Shown: positions 53,199 to 62,529 of the stretch, in pieces | Layout: every line of letters starts with the position of its first letter | How positions within the stretch are numbered: position 1 is the first letter of the stretch | Assembly: GCF_024749285.1 (NCBI RefSeq) | Contig: NZ_CP087196.1 | Span: forward strand, 4,030,001-4,094,000 | Direction of reading: 5' to 3' | DNA from: Pseudomonas sp. B21-015 | GTDB lineage: Bacteria > Pseudomonadota > Gammaproteobacteria > Pseudomonadales > Pseudomonadaceae | DNA length: 64,000 nucleotides | Made by a program: the position numbers and the translations under genes | The notes under the pieces: generated by a model | Databases searched by the model: none | What the model was told of the DNA's origin: nothing | Seen by the model: the letters and a program-made list of their open reading frames with translations, nothing else

Positions 53199-54143
53199 TC
53201 AGATCTGGGTTTGAAAATTCAGTGCGGCTGCTCGGACCGAAAGACGGCCTTGCTGGCGGTTCGCTCGGCTCAATGCCACCGAGTTGGATAAGTCATCGAC
53301 GGCTTGTTGCGGGCTCTGCATGCGATCGGCAAGGCCCGCCGCGATACCAGCCTGCCCTCGATACAGACCAGCCTCAGTGGCAATAACCTGCTGTACCGAA
53401 AGCCCGCGGTAGTCGGCAATCGCACTGACGAAGAGCTGATAGCTCTCCTGCACAACATCGTTGAGGTACTTGAGCGACTGGTCGCTCAACGGTTCGTGAG
53501 GGCTGAGGTCGTTTTTGTGGGCCCCGGCAAACACGGTGGTCACCTTGACGCCCATGCCCTCTTCCATCTTGGAGCGGTCCATGTGACTGGCGATGACGCC
53601 GATCGATCCAACGCCACTGGTCTGGCTCACCACCAGTTCGCTACACGCGGCACCGATCAGGTAGCCGCCACTGTAGGCCATGAAGTTGACGATGCCGGTG
53701 ATGGGTTTCTGCTGGGCCATGGCACGAATATCTGCCGCCAGCTCGAACGCCCCGACGGCAGAACCGCCTGGGCTGTCGATATCCAACACGATGCGTTCGA
53801 CCATCGGATCCGCAACAGCGTTGCGAATCTGAGCCCGCAGCGTTTCATAGCTGGTCATCGTCTCGCACATGCTGACGTGACTGCCGCGACTGACCAGCAC
53901 GCCACTGACTGGAATCACTTCAATGCCGGTTCTGGCGATTGCGGTGCGGCGCTCTTCCTCGCGCTGGGCGATTCTGTCCATGCCGTCATCCGACCACAGG
54001 CCGGCAACTCCCTGGCCACCGATGTTGACGATGTTCAGGCTCATTGCCTGATTGGCCCAGCGAACGCCGAGGTCCAACATGTCAGGCGTTACCAGCAACG
54101 GCTGATTGAACAGCAGGCTGGAGGCTCGCAGGTAGTTTTTCAT
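53199..54143 (-). CDS. S49-family capsid maturation protease
   Basis: 314-aa ClpP-fold serine protease used for prohead maturation. Key sites are IVLDIDSPGGSAVGAFELA and the catalytic Ser in NFMAYSGGYLIGAAC, then GVGSIGVIASHMD; the Lys of the dyad is in the later HKNDLSP region. A 4-bp overlap couples it to the portal gene. Confidence 0.92.
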   Translation of the reverse strand: MKNYLRASSLLFNQPLLVTPDMLDLGVRWANQAMSLNIVNIGGQGVAGLWSDDGMDRIAQREEERRTAIARTGIEVIPVSGVLVSRGSHVSMCETMTSYETLRAQIRNAVADPMVERIVLDIDSPGGSAVGAFELAADIRAMAQQKPITGIVNFMAYSGGYLIGAACSELVVSQTSGVGSIGVIASHMDRSKMEEGMGVKVTTVFAGAHKNDLSPHEPLSDQSLKYLNDVVQESYQLFVSAIADYRGLSVQQVIATEAGLYRGQAGIAAGLADRMQSPQQAVDDLSNSVALSRANRQQGRLSVRAAALNFQTQI

Positions 54144-55411
54144 TGCGCCAGAATCCTCTCTATTTCAGCGTGCTGCAGCTCGAGCTGCGCTCGCACGCTG
54201 GGGTTGGTCAAGTCAGGGGCGCCCTTGCCTGCGTCCACCATGTTCAATGGTTGCAGGTAGATGTCACCGCCTGGTACCGGAGGCATGTTCTCCAGCCGGC
54301 GGATGTCGTTGACGCTGAGCCAGCCCCACTGGCGGCCGATGGCGTAGGCCTCATAACGACTCTTCTGATCACCGCGCAACAGGCCGGACAAGTTGAACTC
54401 GATGAAGTACTCGCGCCGGTCAGCGGGCAACAGGAAGTCGCGCATCATCGACTGTTCGTGACGCTTTACCCAAGGCAACAGGGCGAACACCACGAACTGA
54501 ATCATCAGCTGCTCAAGGGTGTTGTAGTTGGACTTCTCCAGGTCGTTGACCATGGGTAGCGGGATTTTGTAAATCCGGGCGATATCGGTGCCGGTGGTTT
54601 TCAGAATGCCCAACACCTCAGCATCCACGTTGTTCATGGAAACGGGCTTGAAGGTCATGCCCTCCTGCAACAGCGCAACCTTCTTGGCGTTGTCCATGCC
54701 GCCAAACTTCTGACCCCACTGATCGACGATCTTGTCGATGCTGCCTTGATCCTTGATCGCCGGGGCTTCACGTGGGCGCTCAATCACACCTGATACCGTC
54801 ACACCGTTGGCGAAGCTTTTGCCCGTGTATTGCCGCACAGCCTGAGCCAAACCCAACGATTCGGCATGCACCTCAATCGGCGACAGCCCCACGTAATGGT
54901 TGGTGCTGAACCACCGCACGTGGTGAATCATGCGCATAGGCAGTGCTTCGCCGCCGCTGATCCGGTAATACGGCAGCATGTCGCCGCCCTTCAGTACCTG
55001 CACCTTGTCGTTGCACAACGGCCAGAGCGCCGCGACGTTTCCGTCATCCCGACGATCAATGAAGCTGTAAGCGTTACCCCGCAAGCCGGCAGCACCTTGC
55101 GTGCATTCCCTGTATTCATACGGCGTCTGAAATCCGTTCGGCTGGTACCGAAGGACGTCATACGCCGGATGGTTGATGGCCGCTTCACGCTGGCCTTTGT
55201 CCAGCCGCCGGTACATCTCACAGGGCAATTGCCCCATGGTCTCGGCCAGCAACGTGACGCAGTTTTGTAGAATCGGCAGGCCCAGCGCCGACTCGGGCGT
55301 CACCCTCACGCCCGAGCTGTTACGACCACCACCAAGAATGCCACGCCAAAAACCACCGCCCATTTCTGTCAGATTTCCGCGCCCCTCGCCGAGCACGCTT
55401 GAAAAGAACAT
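54140..55411 (-). CDS. HK97-type portal protein
   Basis: 423-aa portal subunit, which forms the ring through which DNA passes. VTPESALGLPILQNCVTLLAETMGQLP, NHPAYDVLRYQPNGFQTPYEY, GNAYSFIDR and DIARIYKIPLPMVNDLEKSNYNTLEQL are all typical. The ATG at 55411 is chosen because AGGAGG lies just before it; the frame is open further upstream. Confidence 0.94.
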   Translation of the reverse strand: MFFSSVLGEGRGNLTEMGGGFWRGILGGGRNSSGVRVTPESALGLPILQNCVTLLAETMGQLPCEMYRRLDKGQREAAINHPAYDVLRYQPNGFQTPYEYRECTQGAAGLRGNAYSFIDRRDDGNVAALWPLCNDKVQVLKGGDMLPYYRISGGEALPMRMIHHVRWFSTNHYVGLSPIEVHAESLGLAQAVRQYTGKSFANGVTVSGVIERPREAPAIKDQGSIDKIVDQWGQKFGGMDNAKKVALLQEGMTFKPVSMNNVDAEVLGILKTTGTDIARIYKIPLPMVNDLEKSNYNTLEQLMIQFVVFALLPWVKRHEQSMMRDFLLPADRREYFIEFNLSGLLRGDQKSRYEAYAIGRQWGWLSVNDIRRLENMPPVPGGDIYLQPLNMVDAGKGAPDLTNPSVRAQLELQHAEIERILAQ

Positions 55412-55413
55412 GC

Positions 55414-55599
55414 TCAACCTCCTTGGGGTTTGGATTTGGATTTCAGTGCGGCGGATGCGCGATCGGCAAGGAATGACCAGGCCATCAAGCCCAGGCCTGC
55501 GACGATGCAGGCAGCTGGCGTGCTGATCATTGCCACGCCGCACACCAGCAGGCCGAAGCCCAGCAGACCGGCCAGCCATGAAAGGATGACCAATTTCAT
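55414..55599 (-). CDS. Small hydrophobic membrane protein
   Basis: 61-aa protein with two membrane helices (ILSWLAGLLGFGLLVCGVAM and ACIVAGLGLMAWSFLA) and a Lys-rich tail. It is tied to terminase (ATGA overlap) and portal genes. Small proteins are common at this place in HK97-like phages; function unknown, possibly an antiholin-like or packaging-linked peptide. Confidence 0.7.
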   Translation of the reverse strand: MKLVILSWLAGLLGFGLLVCGVAMISTPAACIVAGLGLMAWSFLADRASAALKSKSKPQGG

Positions 55600-57410
55600 A
55601 TACCTGCCCCTTCGTCATAGATGGATTTGCCACTCGGCCCAGCAGCCTTGCTGCTGATTCCGACGGCCATGATGGATGCGACGATGCCGTCGATACGCCC
55701 GGTCGCCTTGGCCTTGTCGGCCTTGCGGTTATTGGCTGGATCGGAAACGATCACCGCGTTGCCGGCGCACCAGGTCATTACCGGGTTGCCGTCGTGACGC
55801 AGCGTTTCAACTGTCTCGCTTTCGATGACATCCCAGTCAGCAGGATCAAGATCGATCACGTCCTGCTCAGGAGCCAAGCCCAGCAAACGGCGTTCAAACT
55901 CATCTACCGCTGGCCCCATATCCTTGTAGCCCTGGCCGAAACCCACCATTTCCGGCAGCGCGATGTCGTATTCGGACATCAGCTGCAGCAGGTCTTCAAT
56001 TCGCCAGCGGTCATAGGCAATTCGCTCAACGTCGAAGTACGCGCAGATCGTGACCAGGCGACGCAGCACATGCAGCTTGCTGATTGCCCGGCCCGGGGTC
56101 GTTTCAAGGTGCCCATCTTTAACCCACATGGCGTAGGGCACCTTGTCGCGATCCTCGCGCCCTTGCAGATCGTCGTCCGGGATCCAGAAGTACGGCAGCA
56201 GGCGCCAGTGCGGATCGTGTGGGGCGGGCCAGAAGATCAGGACGAATGCGGTCAAGTCCGTGGTGCTGGCAAGATCGAGCCCACCGACGCATCTGCGGTT
56301 GCGCAGTAGCCGCATTGGCACGCGTTCTTCTGCTTGCTTCCACACACCCCAGGAAATCCACGGAGCATCGGCTTGCGTCCATTCGCAGAAGTTGAGACGG
56401 CGCACCACCGACTCCTGAGCCGGTAACCCTCGGGCCGACTGGACCTGCTCACGCAAGTACTTGCGGCCGGGGATGCCATCGCTTTGCCCTTCAGCGATGT
56501 AGTCCAATGAGGGGTTGACCTTGGGCCAGCAGGCCTCATCTTTGAACGGGTCATCGCCTTCATCCAGCGAGCAGATGAACGCGAAAAAACTGTCGTCATC
56601 TTCGATGGCCGCACAGATCCGGACGCCCAGGTCATGGTACTGGCCGCAGACCGTCTTCTTGTCGGAGCCACTGTTGGTGATCATCACCACCATGGCTTTG
56701 CGGCGGTTCTTTGTACCGGCGCGCATCATGTTCACGGTAGATGCGGTCTTATGCTCGTGCAGCTCGTCGAGCAACCCAACGTGCGGGCGCGGCCCGGACT
56801 TGCCTTCGTCGGCGCTGATCGGCCGAAAAAAGGAGTTGGTGTTTGGATAGAACAGGTTCCAGACTTTTTCGTCTCGACCTGATTGCACCAGCCGGGAACG
56901 AAGTTTTTTGGACATGTCGACCATCGACACGGCGTCACGAAACAAGATCATCGCCTGATCGCGCTTTGTAGCAGCGGCATAAATTTCAGCGCGTTGCTCG
57001 CCGTCTGCGACCAATCCATACAGCCCGATACCGGCAACCAACGGGCTTTTGCCAGAGCCCTTACCGGTCTCGATGTAACCGAGGCGGAAGCGGCGATAGC
57101 CATCAATGGTCATCCAGCCAAATAAACTGCCGACTACGAAGGCTTGCCAGGGTGCGAGCAGGAACGGCATACCCTCATAGTCACCACCGTTGAGGCAAAG
57201 AACATCCTCGAAAAAGCCGATAGCGCGGTTGGCCGCTTCCAGATCCCAAATCAAACCGCGAGACGGGCCGTGCTCCTGGTCGCGCAGATGGCGCTTACAT
57301 GCGTTACGAACATGGGGACCGGTGATGATTTCACCAGCCAGGGCGGCGTGGGCAAAGGCGGTAACTCGATCTTCAGCTGAAGTACTTGTCTGCGGCGTCT
57401 CGTTGGTCAT
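55596..57410 (-). CDS. terL: Terminase large subunit
   Basis: About 604 aa (start at 57410; a GTG 15 bp upstream is possible). ATPase motor: APWQAFVVGSLFGW, Walker A-type GKGSGKSPL and Walker B VGLLDELHEH. Nuclease: GGLDLASTTDLTAFV and late RIDGIVASIMA with metal-binding Asp residues. It belongs to the Terminase_1 (HK97) type. It overlaps the small subunit by 38 bp and drives DNA into the prohead, cutting the genome with help from the nearby HNH protein. Confidence 0.95.
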   Translation of the reverse strand: MTNETPQTSTSAEDRVTAFAHAALAGEIITGPHVRNACKRHLRDQEHGPSRGLIWDLEAANRAIGFFEDVLCLNGGDYEGMPFLLAPWQAFVVGSLFGWMTIDGYRRFRLGYIETGKGSGKSPLVAGIGLYGLVADGEQRAEIYAAATKRDQAMILFRDAVSMVDMSKKLRSRLVQSGRDEKVWNLFYPNTNSFFRPISADEGKSGPRPHVGLLDELHEHKTASTVNMMRAGTKNRRKAMVVMITNSGSDKKTVCGQYHDLGVRICAAIEDDDSFFAFICSLDEGDDPFKDEACWPKVNPSLDYIAEGQSDGIPGRKYLREQVQSARGLPAQESVVRRLNFCEWTQADAPWISWGVWKQAEERVPMRLLRNRRCVGGLDLASTTDLTAFVLIFWPAPHDPHWRLLPYFWIPDDDLQGREDRDKVPYAMWVKDGHLETTPGRAISKLHVLRRLVTICAYFDVERIAYDRWRIEDLLQLMSEYDIALPEMVGFGQGYKDMGPAVDEFERRLLGLAPEQDVIDLDPADWDVIESETVETLRHDGNPVMTWCAGNAVIVSDPANNRKADKAKATGRIDGIVASIMAVGISSKAAGPSGKSIYDEGAGI

Positions 57411-57906
57411 TTGGGAATAGATCACCTTGCGATGCCGGCGCGGTTTTCAGGTTGCGCCGGGACATTGGCGACATGCCGAACTGGGCGCCGGCGGCATTGG
57501 CGCGCTTCTCTGCGTCGTTGGCGAGCTGCCGAAGGACGTGCATCTGTTGCGCGCCGGTCTTGAAGGTCTGGATATCGCCGCCTAATTCGTCGTCGGATGC
57601 GGCGTTGCGCTTGGTGATCAGCCGCTGATAGCGCCGCCAATCGGCCACGGCCTGGCAATAAGTGGCCAGTGCCATCGAATCCAACTGAGAAACGATGCCC
57701 AGAGAAATCAACGCGGGGACCAACTCATCCCACTCCGTGACCGCTTCAGCGGACAAAACATCGGGTCTTGGCGGTGCGCCCACCGGTACAGCGGGCTTCG
57801 CTATCTCCGCGAGCAGGTCATCGCGATTTTCCCGGCCTCGGTTTCCTTGCAAAAGTTTGAGCGCCGCCGGCATTCCGGGGCGACCCGAGTTTCCATTTCC
57901 GGCCAT
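57373..57906 (-). CDS. terS: Terminase small subunit (P27 family)
   Basis: 177-aa DNA-recognition subunit. GRPGMPAALKLLQGNRG near the start, AVTEWDELVPALISLGIVSQLDSMALATYCQAVADW and the late FGMSPMSRRNLK are the P27 family pattern. It recognises the packaging site, probably in the gap just upstream (57907-58060). Confidence 0.93.
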   Translation of the reverse strand: MAGNGNSGRPGMPAALKLLQGNRGRENRDDLLAEIAKPAVPVGAPPRPDVLSAEAVTEWDELVPALISLGIVSQLDSMALATYCQAVADWRRYQRLITKRNAASDDELGGDIQTFKTGAQQMHVLRQLANDAEKRANAAGAQFGMSPMSRRNLKTAPASQGDLFPNDQRDAADKYFS

Positions 57907-58060
57907 AAATAACCCCTACTTGTTGATACCCCCCCTCCCTCATTTTTCCCGACTTTGCGTAAAGAGGGGGGCGAGCGGTCTAGAACGAAGTCCGAAAGAA
58001 GTTTTTCACCCCCCCTACCCTCGGAGTGGTGCATTTTTTTGGTGCGCCGGAGGGTGCTGG
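57907..58060. other. Gene-free gap between HNH and terS, candidate cos region
   Basis: In HK97-like phages with an HNH gene, the cos site often lies between HNH and terS. This 154-bp gap holds ACCCCCCCTCCC facing GAGGGGGG and a further CACCCCCCCTACC run, unusual homopolymer tracts that might serve terminase binding. The exact cut site cannot be read. Confidence 0.4.
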
Positions 58061-58429
58061 TCACCGGTTCCAGTGGTGGCCCGGGTCGACTGGCCTGCCG
58101 TCAGCACCGCAGCCAGGGAGCCGGCCGCTCTTCTCCATGCGCTGCTTGGTGGAGTCGTGACAGAACTTGCACAGGCTCGCCCAGTTCTTCGGGTTCCAGA
58201 ACAACTTCCATGCAGCCTTGATGCGAACCGGATCGCCACTGTCCTTGGCGTCCTTCAGCTTGGGTGCGATCTTGTGGTCGACAATGGTCGCAGCCATCGG
58301 CCGCTGATCCGTCGAACACATGGTGCAGTAAGGATGTTCACGCAGGTGACCATCGCGAGACTTCTGCCACTTGTAACCGTAACCGCGCTCAGTGCTGCTA
58401 CCACGTCGATCACTGTTCTGACTGGACAT
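58061..58429 (-). CDS. HNH endonuclease (packaging associated)
   Basis: 122-aa nuclease. Zinc-binding CxxC pairs (YCTMC and CKFCH), the HNH core IVDHKIAPKLKD, and NWASLCKFCHDSTK are intact. It lies next to the terminase genes; such HNH proteins help TerL cut cos DNA in HK97-type phages. It overlaps the holin-like gene by 20 bp. Confidence 0.93.
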   Translation of the reverse strand: MSSQNSDRRGSSTERGYGYKWQKSRDGHLREHPYCTMCSTDQRPMAATIVDHKIAPKLKDAKDSGDPVRIKAAWKLFWNPKNWASLCKFCHDSTKQRMEKSGRLPGCGADGRPVDPGHHWNR

Positions 58430-58754
58430 CGGCGGGTGCCTCGTTCACACCAAGCCGCTTCGCGACCCAACGCTCATACAACCCAATCGCCACATCAGCA
58501 CCGGCCATCGCGGTCAGGCAACCAATCGCACCAGCTGTCCAGACCGACAAACCGGCTCCAATCATCAGCATCATTGCCGACACACCGCAGACGATGCAGG
58601 CACCCGAACGCAGAGCCAAGCGCCGCAACAATGCCCAACCGCGCGCGCCGTCTTTATCGGCCCGCCACATCTCACCCGAAACACCACCAACCAAGGCCAA
58701 GAGGATCACCAACCAGATCGGCATTTCAGCCAGCGCCTGCTGTTCATTCGTCAT
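58410..58754 (-). CDS. Holin-like phage membrane protein
   Basis: 114-aa protein with three to four membrane segments (WLVILLALVGGVSGEMWRA, SGACIVCGVSAMMLMIGAG, WTAGAIGCLTAMAGADVAIG) and a charged tail (WVAKRLGVNEAP). This is the pattern of phage holins found next to HNH/terminase genes. It would let the distant endolysin reach the wall. Confidence 0.8.
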   Translation of the reverse strand: MTNEQQALAEMPIWLVILLALVGGVSGEMWRADKDGARGWALLRRLALRSGACIVCGVSAMMLMIGAGLSVWTAGAIGCLTAMAGADVAIGLYERWVAKRLGVNEAPADVQSEQ

Positions 58755-58789
58755 GTTCTGTCCTTATGGGTTGCGCCATACGCCGAAAA

Positions 58790-58814
58790 TAAAAACCCCG
58801 CCGAAGCGGGGTTA
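58790..58814 (-). terminator. Rho-independent terminator upstream of the holin gene
   Basis: CCCCGC-CGAA-GCGGGG stem; on the minus strand it is followed by TTTTTATTTT. It separates the early/replication unit from the late operon. Confidence 0.85.
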
Positions 58815-59012
58815 GGTGACCGGCTCAGGGAAGGCCGGGTGAAGCTGCACAGCACGTGCGAGGTCAGCGCCAAGGCGCAAATTCCATATCGTGGGGACTT
58901 TTTACCCCTCTCCGGAAAAACCGAAAAGGGGCCATTTTCGGTAGGTCAACAAACGACATGAATACGACCACAATACGACCACAATGCGACAAAGTACCCC
59001 GACGAACGGTAG

Positions 59013-59501
59013 CTAGCATGCCCGAGCGCGCCTGCTCGTTGATGCTCGGGTCAGGTTAGTTTCGAGCGCACCACTGCGTCGATCAAGTCCCCGGGTCGTG
59101 GCACTACGAACAGTAAGGATCAATTGCACCTGCTGATGCAGACGATGAACCCAATTCCGGTACGTCCGGTCAGCGTCCTCGCGAAGTCCGAGCAATTGCA
59201 GCTGAGACCGCACAGAGTACGCAGGCTGAGGCAAGTAGCGATTGCGAGCCAAGGTTGCGAGCTGAGCCCCTTTCCCTGATTGCCGCTCAAGTTGTGCGAG
59301 GGCCGCAGCGACTTCCGTTGCAACATGATCCATACCACCACCCGCCGCCATCAACAGATCACGCGACCCAGGCGTACCACGTGGCGCGCTACCGCCCCAC
59401 TGCATGATTGTTGCCATCGGGCTGCCCAGCCCAGCGCCGTCGCCGACCTGGCAGTGCTGGCGTGCCCAATGCTGCATCAGCTCTTCAATTTCCTCGATCA
59501 T
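59013..59501 (-). CDS. Phage protein, possibly a Q-like late regulator
   Basis: 162-aa basic protein that I cannot place firmly. It sits between the replication genes and the late-operon terminator, the usual place of a Q-type antiterminator. The N-terminal LMQHWARQHCQVGDGAGLGSPMATIMQ and the C-terminal helix-turn-helix-like LARNRYLPQPAYSVRSQLQLLGLREDADRTYRNWVHRLH fit such a role but lack clear Q signatures. If right, it would allow passage through the terminators in the late genes. Confidence 0.5.
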   Translation of the reverse strand: MIEEIEELMQHWARQHCQVGDGAGLGSPMATIMQWGGSAPRGTPGSRDLLMAAGGGMDHVATEVAAALAQLERQSGKGAQLATLARNRYLPQPAYSVRSQLQLLGLREDADRTYRNWVHRLHQQVQLILTVRSATTRGLDRRSGALETNLTRASTSRRARAC

Positions 59502-59525
59502 CGTCCTGCCCCCCGAAAAACCGAA

Positions 59526-59816
59526 CCCGACACAGAAAACCAGCTACCCAACACAAACCCAACACAAATAAATCCCTTTAAAATCAATATCTTTAATAAC
59601 TTTGAGTTGAGTGTGTTGGGTTTGTTGGGTTTTTCTGTCCTCGCATAAGAAAAAAATCTACCCATCGCTTTCAATGCAAATAACGTCACGCATGCGCGCA
59701 CGCGACGCCAAACCCAACACACCCAACACAACAGCCGGAAACCCGCGAAAATAAAGGCCTGAAACTGTGTTGGGTAGCAAAAACCAACCCGACACACACC
59801 CGACACACCCAACACA
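59526..59816. repeat. Iteron-like array of CCC(A/G)ACACA
   Basis: Eleven copies of a 9-bp word in 290 bp. Forward copies start at 59526, 59547, 59558, 59713, 59722, 59788, 59799 and 59808; reversed (TGTGTTGGG) at 59612 and 59766, and one reversed variant, TTTGTTGGG, at 59621. Several are directly adjacent or 11 bp apart (about one helical turn). They lie beside the primase-helicase gene, with an AT-rich core at 59560-59600. This looks like a replication origin or an operator array. An overlapping minus-strand frame (59498-59833) is probably a by-product. Confidence 0.75.
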
Positions 59817-59829
59817 CTTTTAGGCGTAG

Positions 59830-62529
59830 TCATGCGGCAGCCGCCTTGATGTGGTCCCAGTTGTCCACATTCCAGCCTGCCAATTTCGCCTTTGCCCGCC
59901 AGGCGACGACCATCGCGCCAAGCTCGGCCGATTTCAGTGATGGGGGCGGGGAAGCATCCTGATCAACAGGAAAGAAGAACGCACCAAACTTGCGATTACT
60001 GCCATCTGTCCACGGTATCGAACGCGTCTTTTCCACTTCGGAATTGATGAACAACGAGAACTTCGTCTGACTCATCACGTGTTCTTTGTTGCGCTGACAC
60101 CACTCCAGGAACAGCGAGTAAAGGTCAGTGGAAAGACACGGCCCCCAGAGCCCCTGACCCAGCTCGCTGTATTTCCACAAGTGCAGGAATGTCTGCCAAC
60201 CGGCCCGACTCAAGGCCACCAGGCGTTCACGGGCGTCAGTTGATGGCGGGCGCGTCCGCTGATTGAAGTCACCCAAATCAACCGACAACAGCCAGCCATA
60301 CAGGGCCGCGACTCCACCCTGCTCCAACTCCTGACCTATGGCTTTCTGGCGATCGACCGGCAAAGTCTCGAGCGGCCAAACCACCAGCATTCGGCGGTCG
60401 CTGTCGCTGATCGGCCACGGCATGATCTCGTTGCTCAAGAAAACCGCGTTCATATGGTTGGATTCCTCCCAGCCGTTGATGAACTTGGATTCCATCCGCA
60501 CCGTTTTGCCCGTGACCAGGTGCTTGATCTTGCCCACCTGGTTGTAGCGCTGATCTCGACTCACCACCTCTTCGAAAACTGCCCACAACTTACGGCTTTG
60601 CCAGGCGTTGAAATTGCTCTCCAACTGGGTCTGTCCGACTGTCGCGGCGTACTGGCCGTAGAGCTTGCCCAAGGTATCGGCGAAAAACAGACTCTTACCC
60701 GATCCCTCCATGCTGGAGTGCATCAGCACCGCGGTATCCATCTTGGCGCCGAGGTGCTGGAGCGGATAGGCCAGCCAGCGAGTCAACCAGATCGCCGCGT
60801 TTTCATCATGGTTGCACAGGAACGAAATCAGCCACCGCAGGTTCGCACAAGCCGCATCGTCTCTGACTGGCTCCAATGGCAGACCATCAAAGGTATTGAT
60901 GTACACCGCCGGATCCTTGGTCATGGTCGGATCGAAGACGATATGGTCCACATCCACAGTGCGCCGCTCGCTGCTGTTCAACCACAGCGCATAAGCGTCA
61001 CCCAAGGCCATTTTCACAGCACCCTCGGCAACGCGGCGCTTCTTCTCGCGATCCCAAACGTCTTTCGTGCCATCGATGTAGACGTACCGCTCGGTCGGCG
61101 GCATCCCGAAGGCACCACCCTTTTTGCCCGCCATCCGCCGCGATTGCTCGATATCGCGCACATGGTCATCGGAAATCAGCTTGCGGCGTTCGGTGTCTTC
61201 CAACCACTGCTTTGCCAGGGGCTTACCGACACGCGCCTCAAATGCCGACTTCTTCATCACCCGCGACTGGTCAAAGTCCCACACATGCGTGGTGCCCTCC
61301 ACCAGTGCAAATCGCCGAAGGATGTGTTCAAACGTTAATGCGTCCCCCGTCCCCCCATCAGGAGCCGGAGCGGCCTCGCTGGTGCCGTCGGGCACAGAGC
61401 CCGGCTCGCTCGGGTCACAAGATGGGGACGGGGGAAGATCACGCGGATCCGGGCGCGAAGAATGCTGCATACCCAGCAATCGCGCCGCGTCCTTTACCGC
61501 TCGCGACTGATCACCACCATGCTGCAACAAACAGAACACCTCGAACGCATCGTTCTGATGCCCGTTCGCGAGCGGATCAGCACCATGGTGTGAATAAACC
61601 TTACCGTCATCGCTGACCGTTACACCCGGCATTCCAGTGCTACTGTGCGGATACAACCACTTACTGCCGCGCTTGATGTAGTCGTGCGCACGCAACAGCT
61701 CTTCAACGTCGTGGCTGCGATTGAATTCATCAATAACCGACGGCTTGCCTGCGGCGGGCGGCGGACGTTTGATGACTTTCGCCGGAGGTGTCTTCGGTTT
61801 GGGTGCCCATGGGCACGCGGCCTCAGCATCGCGTTTGAAGATGTCCCAGTTATTCCAAATCTTCAGCAACTCAGGCGCAAGCACCGGCAAGCCATCAACA
61901 GAGCTCGGAGGCGTGCGCCAGGTGTAGGGCTTGCCAGTACCTGGGTGAATAGATGGTGGCAATACGTCTTGCACCAGCCCACCACGCAATTCGAACACAG
62001 TTATGCGCTGATACTCATCGGCCTCCGCACGCGCCTCGGCCTCACCTACTGCATCACCAGCGTCCTTGGCAGCTTTGGCCTTTGCGGTCAGAGCCTTGTG
62101 GATCGAACCATCAGGGTCTTTTTCATTGGGCCACGCAAGTGCAACCCGGCTCAACTCAACACCATCAGGAACGCGGAACATAATGCGGAAGCGAGCCGGG
62201 TTTCCAACTACAGTCGGAAACACCAGAGCCATTGCATCAAGGTCAATTTCCAGCAGGTCATACAGCACGTGCCGAGTCCACTGAACATCATCGACATCTA
62301 GAGAGCAGATGCGGCTCGGCCCCAAAACGACGCCGAGGTTGTGCTGGGGCTTCTTTTCCCAGAACTTGGCAGCTTTCGCCGACTCCGTGAAGTAGCCACC
62401 GGGCTTGTTCCACCCCTTCCCCTTCGGACCCTTCTCACCGGGCTCTATCGGGACGAGCGCCAAACCAAATGTGTCGATGTAGAACTGAGCCCAATCAGCA
62501 GTAGGCAATCGATTGTCGTGATCACTCAT
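59830..62529 (-). CDS. Phage primase-polymerase / helicase
   Basis: 899-aa replication protein. The N-terminal part is a bifunctional primase-polymerase domain (about 1-230: LALVPIEPGEKGPKGKGW, CSLDVDDVQWT with metal-binding Asp, GNPARFRIMFRVP). A central linker contains VYSHHGADPLANGHQNDAF. The C-terminal superfamily 3-type helicase has Walker A SSMEGSGKSLFF and DNA contact region FNAWQSRKLWAVFEEV, SKFINGWEESNHMNAVFLSNE. The ATG at 62529 overlaps the zinc-finger gene stop (ATGA) and follows GGGAG. Confidence 0.9.
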   Translation of the reverse strand: MSDHDNRLPTADWAQFYIDTFGLALVPIEPGEKGPKGKGWNKPGGYFTESAKAAKFWEKKPQHNLGVVLGPSRICSLDVDDVQWTRHVLYDLLEIDLDAMALVFPTVVGNPARFRIMFRVPDGVELSRVALAWPNEKDPDGSIHKALTAKAKAAKDAGDAVGEAEARAEADEYQRITVFELRGGLVQDVLPPSIHPGTGKPYTWRTPPSSVDGLPVLAPELLKIWNNWDIFKRDAEAACPWAPKPKTPPAKVIKRPPPAAGKPSVIDEFNRSHDVEELLRAHDYIKRGSKWLYPHSSTGMPGVTVSDDGKVYSHHGADPLANGHQNDAFEVFCLLQHGGDQSRAVKDAARLLGMQHSSRPDPRDLPPSPSCDPSEPGSVPDGTSEAAPAPDGGTGDALTFEHILRRFALVEGTTHVWDFDQSRVMKKSAFEARVGKPLAKQWLEDTERRKLISDDHVRDIEQSRRMAGKKGGAFGMPPTERYVYIDGTKDVWDREKKRRVAEGAVKMALGDAYALWLNSSERRTVDVDHIVFDPTMTKDPAVYINTFDGLPLEPVRDDAACANLRWLISFLCNHDENAAIWLTRWLAYPLQHLGAKMDTAVLMHSSMEGSGKSLFFADTLGKLYGQYAATVGQTQLESNFNAWQSRKLWAVFEEVVSRDQRYNQVGKIKHLVTGKTVRMESKFINGWEESNHMNAVFLSNEIMPWPISDSDRRMLVVWPLETLPVDRQKAIGQELEQGGVAALYGWLLSVDLGDFNQRTRPPSTDARERLVALSRAGWQTFLHLWKYSELGQGLWGPCLSTDLYSLFLEWCQRNKEHVMSQTKFSLFINSEVEKTRSIPWTDGSNRKFGAFFFPVDQDASPPPSLKSAELGAMVVAWRAKAKLAGWNVDNWDHIKAAAA

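Noticed and set aside
59526..59816. CRISPR array
   Set aside because: Repeats are only 9 bp, in both orientations and irregularly spaced; no cas genes are present. No CRISPR array was seen anywhere in the window.
59498..59833. 111-aa minus-strand frame over the iteron array
   Set aside because: Its composition (repeated Val-Gly-Cys-Trp and PNKPNT) is explained by the CCCAACACA repeats; it overlaps the primase stop by 4 bp, so it could be coupled, but there is no other sign of coding.
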